Below, piece after piece: positions 55,394 through 63,499 of a stretch of DNA of 64,000 nt (position 1 is the stretch's first letter; each line of letters opens with the position of its first letter). A program made the position numbers and the translations under genes. Under the pieces are notes generated by a model that was given only the letters and a program-made list of their open reading frames with translations, searched no databases and was not told the origin of the DNA. This stretch comes from Microthrixaceae bacterium (lineage in GTDB: Bacteria; Actinomycetota; Acidimicrobiia; Acidimicrobiales; Poriferisodalaceae): assembly GCA_011523825.1 (NCBI GenBank), contig WTFX01000002.1, positions 1 through 64,000 of the forward strand, given 5' to 3'.

Positions 55394-57220
55394 ATGAGTT
55401 CACCACTGCTCATCGTTTCCAGGGGCAGCACACAGCACCGCCAGTGGCGGTTCCTGAGCTGGGGCTACGCCGTGGCGCTGGCGATCCTGGTGCCGCTGGT
55501 CCTGCAGCCGTTCGAGATCGGCAAGATGAACCGCGCGTTGGTCCTCATGGTGGCCGTGCTGGCGGTCAACCTGGTCGTGGGCTTCAACGGCATGCTCGCG
55601 CTGGGGCACTCGGCGTTCATGGGCATCGGCGCGTTCGTTGCTGCGTCGATGGTCCAGGACGAGCTCTGGGACTACTGGATGATCATCCCGGTCGTCGTGA
55701 TCGTGGGGTTCGCCATCGGCATCATCGTGGGCCTGCCTGCGCTGCGTGTGCGAGGTCTCTACCTAGCGTTGGTCACCATCGCCCAAGCGGCGGTATTCCC
55801 GACGCTGGTGAACATCGACGAACTCGGCATCGCACGCCGGACCGGCGGCCCGAATGGCCGAGACGTCATCGAGGAAGTCGATCGGCAGGAAAGCGGCTTC
55901 TCCAGCTTCTTCGAGTGGCTGCCCGGTGTCGACGGTGCGCGTGGCGCGAATGCGTATCGCTACTGGATCCTGCTTCTGATGACGGTGATCGTCATTGCCT
56001 TGGTTCGCAACATCATGACCAGCCGGCCTGGGCGAGCGGTGCTTGCGATCCGCGACAGCGAGGCAGGTGCCGCCGTGTACGGCGTGAACCTGCCGATGTA
56101 CAAGACCGTGAACTTCGCCTTGAGCGCCTCGCTGGGCTCGCTGGCGGGCCTCATGTGGTGCCTGGACAAGGGTTTCGTGGCCGGCCAGGACTTCACCTTC
56201 CTGCTGGCAGTCGACCTCATCATCGGTTTGGTGATCGGCGGCGTCGGCACCTTGCAAGGCTCTATTTTCGGCGGCCTGTTCGTGGTGTGGGTGCGAGACC
56301 TCACCAAGAGGATCTCCATCCCGCTGGGCTTCTACACGCTCGACGGTGACGGCCCCCTCTCCGCGGCCATCTTCGGCCTCATCCTCATCTTGTTCACCTT
56401 CTTCGCCCCGGGCGGCATCGCCTCGATGGTGACGGCGATACAGAAGAGGATCATCCAGGTGGTCCCGCTGACGCCGTCTGGCGATCCCATCACCCCGCTT
56501 GAGGATCTCGACCCCGGCCCATCCTCCACCCGAGCCACATGGGCGATGAGGTTTGCCGTCATCGGCCCGGTGCTGTTGGTGATCGGCTGGGTGCTGATGA
56601 ACGTCGACAACCTCATCGTCGGCACGCTGGCTTTCGCACTGCGCTTTGCCATTGTGGTGCTCGCGCCGGTGGTGATCTTCGTCTCGATGAACGAGCTCCG
56701 GGCGGCGAAAGCGGGCCGGCGCGGCGAGAACGCCGCTGCGGTGAGTTCGCAGGCCAAGACAGCGGGCATCCTCGGCGTGCTGAGCTTCGCCTACGTCCAG
56801 ACGTTTGCCCTGAACATCGCGCTGCGGGCTCACCATGTGGGTCACTTGGCCCGCGAAGCGGTAGCAGTGAACCCTGACGGCAAGACGGTGCCCGCGATCC
56901 CGCTCGTCAATGAGGCGGCGAAGGCGAAGGACTTCGTGGGCACGCCGGGCGAGTTCTGTGGCACCTCGCCCACGGGCGAGATCAGCGACATGTCGGTCAG
57001 CGAGCTGTGCAACGTGGCATCCGATGCCATCGATGCCTCCGAGACACCAGTGGGCTTCTGGCTCATCGGCTGGCCCACCCAGAGCCTGCTGTCGATGGTG
57101 CTGAGCATCATCGTCATCTTGGTGACGATCTTCGTCGGCCTGCGCTACTTCGTCTTCTCCGAGGAGAAGGCCGAGACCGCTCCCGAGTCGGCACCTGAAG
57201 ACGTCGGCGCCTCTGCGTAG
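55394..57220 (+). CDS. livM: Branched-chain amino acid type permease, LivM type (first copy), with a large C-terminal membrane extension
   Basis: A 608-residue protein. Residues 1 to about 350 are a normal LivM permease: VLAVNLVVGFNGMLALGHSAFMGIGAFVAA near the start, NIMTSRPGRAVLAIRDSEAGAAVYGVNL in the coupling loop, and the IFGLILILFTFFAPGGIASM ending. A further 240 or so residues follow that normal LivM proteins do not have: two hydrophobic segments, a cytosolic piece (RAAKAGRRGEN), another helix, an external region of about 100 residues with two cysteines (GEFCGTS and SELCNVA), a last helix and an acidic tail. The family call for the first part is firm. The extension is of unknown function. 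Confidence 0.88.
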   Translation: MSSPLLIVSRGSTQHRQWRFLSWGYAVALAILVPLVLQPFEIGKMNRALVLMVAVLAVNLVVGFNGMLALGHSAFMGIGAFVAASMVQDELWDYWMIIPVVVIVGFAIGIIVGLPALRVRGLYLALVTIAQAAVFPTLVNIDELGIARRTGGPNGRDVIEEVDRQESGFSSFFEWLPGVDGARGANAYRYWILLLMTVIVIALVRNIMTSRPGRAVLAIRDSEAGAAVYGVNLPMYKTVNFALSASLGSLAGLMWCLDKGFVAGQDFTFLLAVDLIIGLVIGGVGTLQGSIFGGLFVVWVRDLTKRISIPLGFYTLDGDGPLSAAIFGLILILFTFFAPGGIASMVTAIQKRIIQVVPLTPSGDPITPLEDLDPGPSSTRATWAMRFAVIGPVLLVIGWVLMNVDNLIVGTLAFALRFAIVVLAPVVIFVSMNELRAAKAGRRGENAAAVSSQAKTAGILGVLSFAYVQTFALNIALRAHHVGHLAREAVAVNPDGKTVPAIPLVNEAAKAKDFVGTPGEFCGTSPTGEISDMSVSELCNVASDAIDASETPVGFWLIGWPTQSLLSMVLSIIVILVTIFVGLRYFVFSEEKAETAPESAPEDVGASA

Positions 57221-57299
57221 ATGTAGAGCCACGCCGAGCTTTCCGCCTCCGCCGGGGCGCAAGGGCTCGGCCGACAGTGCTGAAGGCTGAGCAGTCGCA

Positions 57300-58244
57300 A
57301 TGGATGTAGTACTGCTGCTGCAGCGAATCTTCGATGCCCTGTTCAACAGCGCCATCTACTCCTCGCTGGCGCTGGCGTTGGTCATCATCTTTCGATCCAC
57401 CGGGCTGCTCAACTTCGCCCAGGGCGAGATGGCCACCTTCTCGGCCTACATCGCCTTCGTACTGCTCGCCGGTGCGGCACCCGGTGTCACCGGTGGCGGC
57501 CTGGCGTCGTGGATCGGGGCGCCGCTGGTGACGCCGCTGGCGATCGGGGGTGCGGTCGTCATCGGCATCGCGGCCGGCGCAGCCACCGAACGCGTGCTGA
57601 TCCGGCCGTTACGAAACGCACCGGAGCTAGCGCTCGTCAACGTGACGATCGGCATCCTGCTGGCGCTGAACTCGTTGATGGGCCAATGGTGGGGGACCGG
57701 TCCGCGTGTCTTCCCGCCGTTCTTCCCGTCGTCTCCTGGCGACCACATCGACATTGCAGGCGCCCGCCTGCGCTTCTCCACGGTCGGGGCGTGGCTCGTG
57801 TTGTTCGCGCTCCTGACCGTGCTGGCCCTGCTGCTGCGCTACACGAGGGCCGGTCTCGCCTTCCGCGCCGTGTCGATCGATTCGGAATCGGCCGCGCTGA
57901 ACGGCATTCGCGTGGGTCCGACGCTGATGTACGGCTGGGCGCTGGCAGCGGGACTCGGTGCCATCGCAGCGAATATGAGCGCCAATTCGGTGCTCCTCGA
58001 GCCCACCATGATGGTGCGAGTACTGGTGTATGCCTTTGCCGCAGCGACGCTCGGCGGGCTCGACTCGCCCAAGGGAGCGCTGGTCGGTGGTGTGGTCATC
58101 GGACTGAGCCAGACGCTGATCCCCGCCTATGTGCCGTTCATCGGCTTCGAGCTCAGCGTGCTGCCCGCGCTCGTCGCCATGGTGGTGGTGCTGATCGTTC
58201 GCCCAGCCGGCCTGTTCGGCACTCAGCGGATCGAGCGGGTGTGA
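57300..58244 (+). CDS. livH: Branched-chain amino acid type permease, LivH type (second copy)
   Basis: A 314-residue permease. It begins QRIFDALFNSAIYSSLALALVIIFRSTGLLNFAQGEMATF and has RAGLAFRAVSIDSESAALNGIRVGPTLMYGWALAAG, ending VLIVRPAGLFGTQRIERV. It has the normal length, without the extra external loop of the first LivH. It overlaps the next gene by 4 bases (GTGA). Together with the second LivM it forms a second permease pair in the same operon, without its own ATPases. Confidence 0.92.
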   Translation: MDVVLLLQRIFDALFNSAIYSSLALALVIIFRSTGLLNFAQGEMATFSAYIAFVLLAGAAPGVTGGGLASWIGAPLVTPLAIGGAVVIGIAAGAATERVLIRPLRNAPELALVNVTIGILLALNSLMGQWWGTGPRVFPPFFPSSPGDHIDIAGARLRFSTVGAWLVLFALLTVLALLLRYTRAGLAFRAVSIDSESAALNGIRVGPTLMYGWALAAGLGAIAANMSANSVLLEPTMMVRVLVYAFAAATLGGLDSPKGALVGGVVIGLSQTLIPAYVPFIGFELSVLPALVAMVVVLIVRPAGLFGTQRIERV

Positions 58245-59545
58245 GCGACGACAACTGGCCCTCGCCGATGCCTCGCCCAGGCGACGATGACGACCCGGGT
58301 GCCGAAGCCAGCGTGTTCGCTGTCTTCGCCCCGCCCGAAGCTGACGAGCCGCCCGAAACTGCAACGCTGCCCGAAGCTGACGAACCGTCCGAGACTGCAA
58401 CGCTGGGCGCCGAGCCGTCGGGGGGAGTGCTCGGCGTGCGCAGAGGCTCGCCAACCGCTTCCGGCGTCGGTACGGCGATCCTCAGCGCCGGCGGCGCGGA
58501 TCACCTCGAACGGCCTCGCAGGCGGATCGGCCCGCTGAGCTGGATCGGCGCTGTGCTGTTGGGTGTGTGGCTGGTGGCGATGCCGCTCACCAGCTCGGTG
58601 ACCGAGCTGCGGCAGAACACCCAGATCATCGTCATGGTCCTCGCGGTGCTGGGGGTCAACGTCGCCACGGGCTATGGCGGCATGATCAGCCTCGGCCACG
58701 GGGTCTTCGTGGCCGTCGGTGCGTTCGCGGCTGCCTACGCCGTCGACGACCTGGCGCTGCCGTGGGCCCTCTCCATCCTGGCCGGAACTGCCTTCGCCGG
58801 CGTCATCGGTGCCTTGGTCGGCCTGCCCGCGCTTCGCATCAAGGGCATCCACCTCGCACTGGTGACGCTTGGGCTGGCCATCGTGTTCCAGCCGCTCGCC
58901 AAGCGAGTGCCGGCATTCTCCGGCGGCGTCAGCGGCAGGGCGGTCGGTGCCGAGTTGGTGCCGCCGTCGTGGTTCGGCACCAGCCGCTGGACCGAAGGGC
59001 TGTACCACTACCTGATCTGCTTGGTGGTGGTGGGGCTGGCGATGTGGCTGACGCACAACATCATCAACAGCCGGCCCGGTCGTGCCATGCGTGCGGTGCG
59101 CGACAACGACACGGCTTCGGCCGTGTACGGGGTGAACCTGGTGGCATCCAGGGTCAGCACGTTCGCGGTGAGCGCGTCGCTGGCTGGCCTCGCAGGCGCG
59201 CTCGGCATCGTGCTGGTGCCGTTCGCCTCGCAGGAGTCGTACCCGTTCCAGGAGTCGCTGGTGCTGTATGCCACCGCCGTGCTCGGCGGCTTGGGCTCAC
59301 TGTGGGGCTCCGTGCTCGGCGTCGCTATCCGGGAGGTCTTCTCGAGGATCGGGGAACTGCTCGGCGACGTGAGCGGGCTGGGCCCGCTCGGGGAATTCCT
59401 GCGCCTGCTCGACGAGGAGCAGTTCGTGTTCGGCGTGCTGCTAGTAGCACTGACGTTCGTCTTCCCGCGCGGCCTCATCGGCATGTTCAAGCGTCGTCAG
59501 GACGATCAGGCGCCGCGGGCAGACCGACACGGAGCGCGGGCGTGA
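58241..59545 (+). CDS. livM: Branched-chain amino acid type permease, LivM type (second copy), with acidic N-terminal repeat
   Basis: A 434-residue permease. The first 90 residues are a cytosolic, acidic Pro/Glu/Ala-rich region that includes a 12-residue repeat (PEADEPPETATL and PEADEPSETATL). After it comes a normal LivM: VLAVLGVNVATGYGGMISLGHGVFVAVGAFAAAY, NIINSRPGRAMRAVRDNDTASAVYGVNLVASR, ATAVLGGLGSLWGSVLG and LTFVFPRGLIGMF. The GTG at 58241 overlaps the stop of the second livH. It is followed by the two binding-protein genes, each with its own upstream element. Confidence 0.9.
   Translation: MSDDNWPSPMPRPGDDDDPGAEASVFAVFAPPEADEPPETATLPEADEPSETATLGAEPSGGVLGVRRGSPTASGVGTAILSAGGADHLERPRRRIGPLSWIGAVLLGVWLVAMPLTSSVTELRQNTQIIVMVLAVLGVNVATGYGGMISLGHGVFVAVGAFAAAYAVDDLALPWALSILAGTAFAGVIGALVGLPALRIKGIHLALVTLGLAIVFQPLAKRVPAFSGGVSGRAVGAELVPPSWFGTSRWTEGLYHYLICLVVVGLAMWLTHNIINSRPGRAMRAVRDNDTASAVYGVNLVASRVSTFAVSASLAGLAGALGIVLVPFASQESYPFQESLVLYATAVLGGLGSLWGSVLGVAIREVFSRIGELLGDVSGLGPLGEFLRLLDEEQFVFGVLLVALTFVFPRGLIGMFKRRQDDQAPRADRHGARA
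58334..58405 (+). repeat. 36-base tandem repeat in the second livM
   Basis: Two adjacent copies, 58334-58369 and 58370-58405, differ at a few silent or conservative positions. They encode PEADEPPETATL and PEADEPSETATL in the acidic N-terminal region. Confidence 0.85.
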
Positions 59546-59546
59546 G

Positions 59547-59564
59547 ATCGTTGCTGAATTGACA
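59547..59564 (+). promoter_or_regulatory. Upstream element shared by the two binding-protein genes (copy 1)
   Basis: ATCGTTGC-T-GAATTGACA, 130 bases before the ATG of the first binding-protein gene and directly after the second livM stop. The same 18 bases with one change recur before the second gene. TTGACA may be a -35, but no good -10 stands 16-18 bases on. A further common GGAACTA follows about 35 bases from TTGACA in both copies. Confidence 0.45.
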
Positions 59565-59676
59565 CGCCCGAACTCGACATCGCCCGACAGGGCGGAACTA
59601 ATTTTGTGACGCGCCGGTTCGCGAGCAATCGACTGGGGGAGCCGGCGTCTCACTTTCACCTACAGGGAGAAACGAC

Positions 59677-61389
59677 ATGATCAAGCGTCGAATGTGGCGC
59701 TTGCTGGCGTTGTTGTTCGCATTCTCGCTTGTCGCTGCTGCGTGCGGCGGCGATGACGACGCGGACGACGCGGGCGCCAGCGAGACAGAGACCGAGACCA
59801 CTGCCGCGGCCAGCGAGGACGAGGCGATGGACGAGGAGATGGCCGAAGAGGAAGAAGACGAGGGCGCCACTGGCGCGCTTGGCGGCGCCGCGGCCGAAGA
59901 GGACATCGAGGCGGCTGTAGCCGGCGAGGACGACGACGAGGAGATGGCTGACGAGGAGATGGCCGAAGAGGAGGAGATGACGTTTGATCGCTCCACCCTC
60001 CAGGGCATCTTCGACGAGGCCGCCGCTCGCCGTGCCAAGACCGTTGCGGAGCTGACCGAGAAGGTGGAGGCCGGCGAGTACGGCGTCGGAGACGACGGCA
60101 TCCTGCGCGGCCCCGCGGGCTTCGAGATCGACATGAACGAGTGCCCCTCGGACTGGTCGAGCACGACGGGCATCACCGACTCGCAAGTCCGGATCGGCCA
60201 CACCACCGCTCAGTCGGGCAACTTGGCTGCGTACGGCGTCATCGCCGACGGCTGGGAGAACTACTTCAACTGGATGAACGCCAACGACCCGATCATGGTC
60301 GGCGGCTCGCCGCGTGACCTGACGTTGATTGTCAAGGATGACGGCTACGTGGCCGCCCAGACGATCGAGTTCGTGGACGAGTTGATCGAGGCGGAGAACG
60401 TGTTCTCGATCCTCACGCTGGGCTCGCCGAATACCTTGGCGGTGTATGACAAGCTCAACGAGGAGTGCATCCCGCAGCCATTCGTGATGACCGGCCACCC
60501 GGCCTGGGGCGACCCGGTGAACCACCCGTGGACCACGGGCCTGCAGATGTCGTACTCGACTGAGTCGATTCTGTGGGGTGCGTGGATCCGCGAGAACCTG
60601 TCTGATCTGCTGCCGGTGAAGGTCGCGGGCCTGGTGATGGACAACGACTTTGGCTTGGCGTACGAGCTCGGCTTCCACGAGTGGGCTGAGGCCAACACCG
60701 ATGTGGTGAGCGAGTACCTGCCGGTCCGTCATGACCCGGCCGCGCCGACGCTGACCAACGAGATGACCACCATCGCGGCGTTCGAGCCTGATGTGTTCAT
60801 CTCGATGACGGCGGGCAACCCGTGCTTGCTGGCAGTCCAGGAGGCCGGCCAGAGCGGCCTGTACGACGACATCAACGCCAAGGGCGGTGCGCTGTTCACG
60901 CCGTCGGTGTGCAAGGCCATCGAGGCGTACATGAAGCCCGCCGGCGACTACGCCAACAACTGGTGGATTGTCGGCGGCGGCATCAAGGACTCCACCGACC
61001 CGAAGTACGTTGATGAGCCGTTCATCGCGTTCGTCAATGACAACCTTGTCGAAGCGGGCCTGGACCCGGCGGTGTCGCTGTACGCCACCGGCTACATGTT
61101 CGGCTACCCGTACGGCGAGGCGCTGCGCATCGCGGCTGACCTGCCGGGCGGCCTGAACCGCACGAACTTCATCCTGGCGGTGCGTTCGATTGACATGTAC
61201 CACCCGCAGGCGCTGGACGGCATCAACGCTCAGCTCAACGGTTCTGCGGATGCCTACTTCATCGAGGGCTCCGACTTCAGCCAGTTCGATGCGGGTGCGC
61301 AGACATGGAACATCATCGGCGACATCGTGGATGTCAACGGCCGATCCACCAACTGCGCTTGGGACAAGGACAACGGAGGCTGCCGATAG
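59677..61389 (+). CDS. ABC transporter substrate-binding lipoprotein (HAAT/LivK type), first tandem copy
   Basis: A 570-residue lipoprotein. The signal peptide is RMWRLLALLFAFSLVAAAC with the cysteine as lipid anchor. Residues about 25-105 are an extremely acidic linker (runs of Glu/Asp with repeated MAEEEE and MADEEM words). The periplasmic-binding-protein fold (type 1) begins around TTGITDSQVRIGHTTAQSGNLAAYG and ends at a C-terminal CAWDKDNGGCR. GGGAGAA precedes the ATG. It is the neighbour of two permease pairs and of a near-identical copy of itself. The ligand is unknown. Branched-chain amino acids are the default, but this family also binds amides, aromatic compounds and urea. Confidence 0.93.
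   Translation: MIKRRMWRLLALLFAFSLVAAACGGDDDADDAGASETETETTAAASEDEAMDEEMAEEEEDEGATGALGGAAAEEDIEAAVAGEDDDEEMADEEMAEEEEMTFDRSTLQGIFDEAAARRAKTVAELTEKVEAGEYGVGDDGILRGPAGFEIDMNECPSDWSSTTGITDSQVRIGHTTAQSGNLAAYGVIADGWENYFNWMNANDPIMVGGSPRDLTLIVKDDGYVAAQTIEFVDELIEAENVFSILTLGSPNTLAVYDKLNEECIPQPFVMTGHPAWGDPVNHPWTTGLQMSYSTESILWGAWIRENLSDLLPVKVAGLVMDNDFGLAYELGFHEWAEANTDVVSEYLPVRHDPAAPTLTNEMTTIAAFEPDVFISMTAGNPCLLAVQEAGQSGLYDDINAKGGALFTPSVCKAIEAYMKPAGDYANNWWIVGGGIKDSTDPKYVDEPFIAFVNDNLVEAGLDPAVSLYATGYMFGYPYGEALRIAADLPGGLNRTNFILAVRSIDMYHPQALDGINAQLNGSADAYFIEGSDFSQFDAGAQTWNIIGDIVDVNGRSTNCAWDKDNGGCR
60778..60892 (+). repeat. 115-base block identical between the two binding-protein genes
   Basis: This stretch matches 62741-62855 base for base, with no silent differences, although flanking codons differ frequently. 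It is a sign of recent gene conversion or strong conservation. Confidence 0.8.
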
Positions 61390-61429
61390 GCAGGCTCCCT
61401 ACACCTGCTGATCTTCGGATCGGCGCCAC

Positions 61430-61459
61430 GGGGCCGGCGGGCGGCAGCTCGCCGGCCCC
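61430..61459 (+). terminator. GC-rich hairpin downstream of the first binding-protein gene
   Basis: GGGGCCGGCG (61430-61439) pairs perfectly with CGCCGGCCCC (61450-61459) around a 10-base loop. It lies 41 bases after the stop and lacks a T tract. It may terminate, or stabilise the 3' end of an upstream mRNA. Confidence 0.5.
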
Positions 61460-61503
61460 TGCGCGCCCGGTGGGCCACATCGCGGCCCGAGCACAGATTC
61501 GAA

Positions 61504-61521
61504 ATCGTTGCAGAATTGACA
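61504..61521 (+). promoter_or_regulatory. Upstream element shared by the two binding-protein genes (copy 2)
   Basis: ATCGTTGC-A-GAATTGACA, 133 bases before the second ATG, against 130 in copy 1. TAGACT at 61566-61571 could be a -10 for this gene. Conservation in otherwise diverged non-coding sequence suggests a promoter or operator copied with the gene. Confidence 0.45.
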
Positions 61522-61636
61522 TACCCGCCCGGTGACCAGCCGTGAGACGGGAACTAGCGTCTCGGTAGACTGGCTGAGGCATCTGTGCGATTCCGCTGCC
61601 GGTTCGTGCTTTTGCAACCAATTGGGGAGACACAAC

Positions 61637-63352
61637 ATGACGAAGCGTCGAATGTGGCGCTTGCTAGCTCTGCTCTTCGCGTTCTCGCTCGTAGCCGCTG
61701 CATGCGGCGGCGGCGATGACGACGCAGATGCCGACGCTGGCGAGACAGAAACCGAGACCACCGCCGCGCCGAGCGAAGACGAGGCGATGGACGAGGAGGA
61801 GATGGCCGAAGAGGAAGACGACGAGGGCGCCACCGGTGCTCTCGGCGGTGCTGCGGCCGAGGAAGACATCGAAGCCGCCGTTGCCGGCGAGGACGAAGAC
61901 GAGGAGATGGCCGAAGAGGAGATGATGGAGGAGGAGGAGATGATGTTTGATCGCTCCACCCTCGACGGCATCTTCGAAGAGGCTGCCGCCCGTCGCGCCA
62001 AGGCAGTCGCATCGCTGACCGAGAAGATCGAGTCGGGCGAGTACGGCGTCGGAGACGACGGCATCCTGCGCGGACCCGCTGGCTTCAACATCGACATCGG
62101 CGCGTGCCCGAGCGACTGGTCGGACACGACGGGTATCACCGACTCGCAGATCCGGATCGGTCACACCACGGCTCAGTCGGGCAACCTGGCTGCGTACGGC
62201 AACATCGCCTACGGCTGGGAGAACTACTTCAACTGGATCAACGAGAACGACCCGATCATGGTCGGCGGCTCGCCGCGTGACCTGACGCTGATCATCAAGG
62301 ACGACGCCTATGTCGCCGCTCAGACGATCGAGTTCGTGGACGAGCTGATCGAGGCGGAGAACGTGTTCTCGATCCTGACGCTGGGCTCGCCGAACACCTT
62401 GGCGGTGTACGACAAGATCAACGAGGAGTGCATCCCGCACCCGTTCGTGATGACCGGCCACCCGGCCTGGGGCGACCCGGTGAACCACCCGTGGACCACC
62501 ATCATGCAGATGTCGTACTCGACTGAGTCGATTCTGTGGGGCGCTTGGATCCGGGAGAACCTGCCCGACCTGCTGCCGGTGAAGGTTGCCGGCCTGGTGA
62601 TGGACAACGACTTCGGTCTGGCCTACGAGCTGGGCTTCCACGAGTGGGCTGAGGCCAACACCGACGTGGTGAGCGAGTACCTGCCCGTGCGTCACGACCC
62701 GGCTGCGCCGACGCTGACCAACGAGATGACGACCATCTTGGCGTTCGAGCCTGATGTGTTCATCTCGATGACGGCGGGCAACCCGTGCTTGCTGGCAGTC
62801 CAGGAGGCCGGCCAGAGCGGCCTGTACGACGACATCAACGCCAAGGGCGGTGCGCTCTTCACGCCGTCGGTGTGCAAGGGCATTGAGGCCTACATGAAGC
62901 CCGCCGGTGATGCGGCGGACGGCTGGTGGATCATCGGCGGTGGGTCGAAGGACTCCACCGACCCGAAGTTCATCGATGAGCCGTTCATGTCGTTCGTCAA
63001 CAGCAACCTCGAGGCAGGTGGCTTGGACCCGGCGGTGTCGCTGTACGCCATCGGCTACACCTACGGCTACCCCTACGGCGAGGCGCTGCGCATTGCGGCT
63101 GATCTGCCGGGCGGCCTGAACCGCACGAACTTCATCCTGGCGGTGCGGTCGATCGACATGTACCACCCGATGCTTCTTGACGGCATCATCACCCAGCTCA
63201 ACGGCAACGCCGATGCGTACTTCGTTGAGGGTTCGGACTTCAGCCAGTTCAATGCGACTGAGCAGACTTGGACCCAGGTCGGCGATGTCGTGGACGTCAA
63301 TGGCAAGTCGACGAATTGCGCCTGGGACAAGGACAACGGCGGCTGCCGCTAG
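61637..63352 (+). CDS. ABC transporter substrate-binding lipoprotein (HAAT/LivK type), second tandem copy
   Basis: A 571-residue paralogue of the preceding gene with the same plan: a signal peptide ending AAAC, an acidic linker (EDEAMDEEEMAEEEDDEG, then MAEEEMMEEEEMM) and a type 1 binding-protein fold. Most residues are the same as in copy 1, with long identical stretches such as DPAAPTLTNEMTT and DVFISMTAGNPCLLAVQEAGQ. Differences cluster in the linker and in a few positions such as GNIAYGWENYFNWINE. The ATG at 61637 has GGGGAGA upstream. The frame is open further upstream, but the signal peptide fixes the start. Both copies end CAWDKDNGGCR. Confidence 0.93.
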   Translation: MTKRRMWRLLALLFAFSLVAAACGGGDDDADADAGETETETTAAPSEDEAMDEEEMAEEEDDEGATGALGGAAAEEDIEAAVAGEDEDEEMAEEEMMEEEEMMFDRSTLDGIFEEAAARRAKAVASLTEKIESGEYGVGDDGILRGPAGFNIDIGACPSDWSDTTGITDSQIRIGHTTAQSGNLAAYGNIAYGWENYFNWINENDPIMVGGSPRDLTLIIKDDAYVAAQTIEFVDELIEAENVFSILTLGSPNTLAVYDKINEECIPHPFVMTGHPAWGDPVNHPWTTIMQMSYSTESILWGAWIRENLPDLLPVKVAGLVMDNDFGLAYELGFHEWAEANTDVVSEYLPVRHDPAAPTLTNEMTTILAFEPDVFISMTAGNPCLLAVQEAGQSGLYDDINAKGGALFTPSVCKGIEAYMKPAGDAADGWWIIGGGSKDSTDPKFIDEPFMSFVNSNLEAGGLDPAVSLYAIGYTYGYPYGEALRIAADLPGGLNRTNFILAVRSIDMYHPMLLDGIITQLNGNADAYFVEGSDFSQFNATEQTWTQVGDVVDVNGKSTNCAWDKDNGGCR

Positions 63353-63362
63353 GCAATTGCCA

Positions 63363-63397
63363 CTAGGGGATCAGCAGTGCTGCTGTTGATCACCTAG
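63363..63397 (+). terminator. Imperfect long hairpin after the second binding-protein gene
   Basis: CTAGG pairs with CCTAG, GATCA with TGATC, and CAG with CTG, giving an interrupted stem of about 14 pairs. It begins 10 bases after the stop and precedes the stronger hairpin at 63418. Confidence 0.4.
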
Positions 63398-63417
63398 CAG
63401 ACCGAACGGTCAACGTA

Positions 63418-63449
63418 GAGGGCCGGCGGGCATCTGCCCGCCGGCCCTC
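63418..63449. terminator. Strong GC-rich terminator-like hairpin
   Basis: GAGGGCCGGCGGGC and GCCCGCCGGCCCTC form a perfect 14-base stem with the loop ATCT. It separates the transporter operon from the convergent SRPBCC gene. Only scattered T residues follow. Confidence 0.7.
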
Positions 63450-63499
63450 TCGCGTTCGTGTCGTGTTCGGCGGCCAGTCAGCGAATGCCGGGCGGCTTG

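Noticed and set aside
59559..59564. TTGACA before the first binding-protein gene as a stand-alone consensus promoter
   Set aside because: The 17-base position downstream is GCCCGA, not a -10. It is reported only as part of a conserved element shared by both genes.
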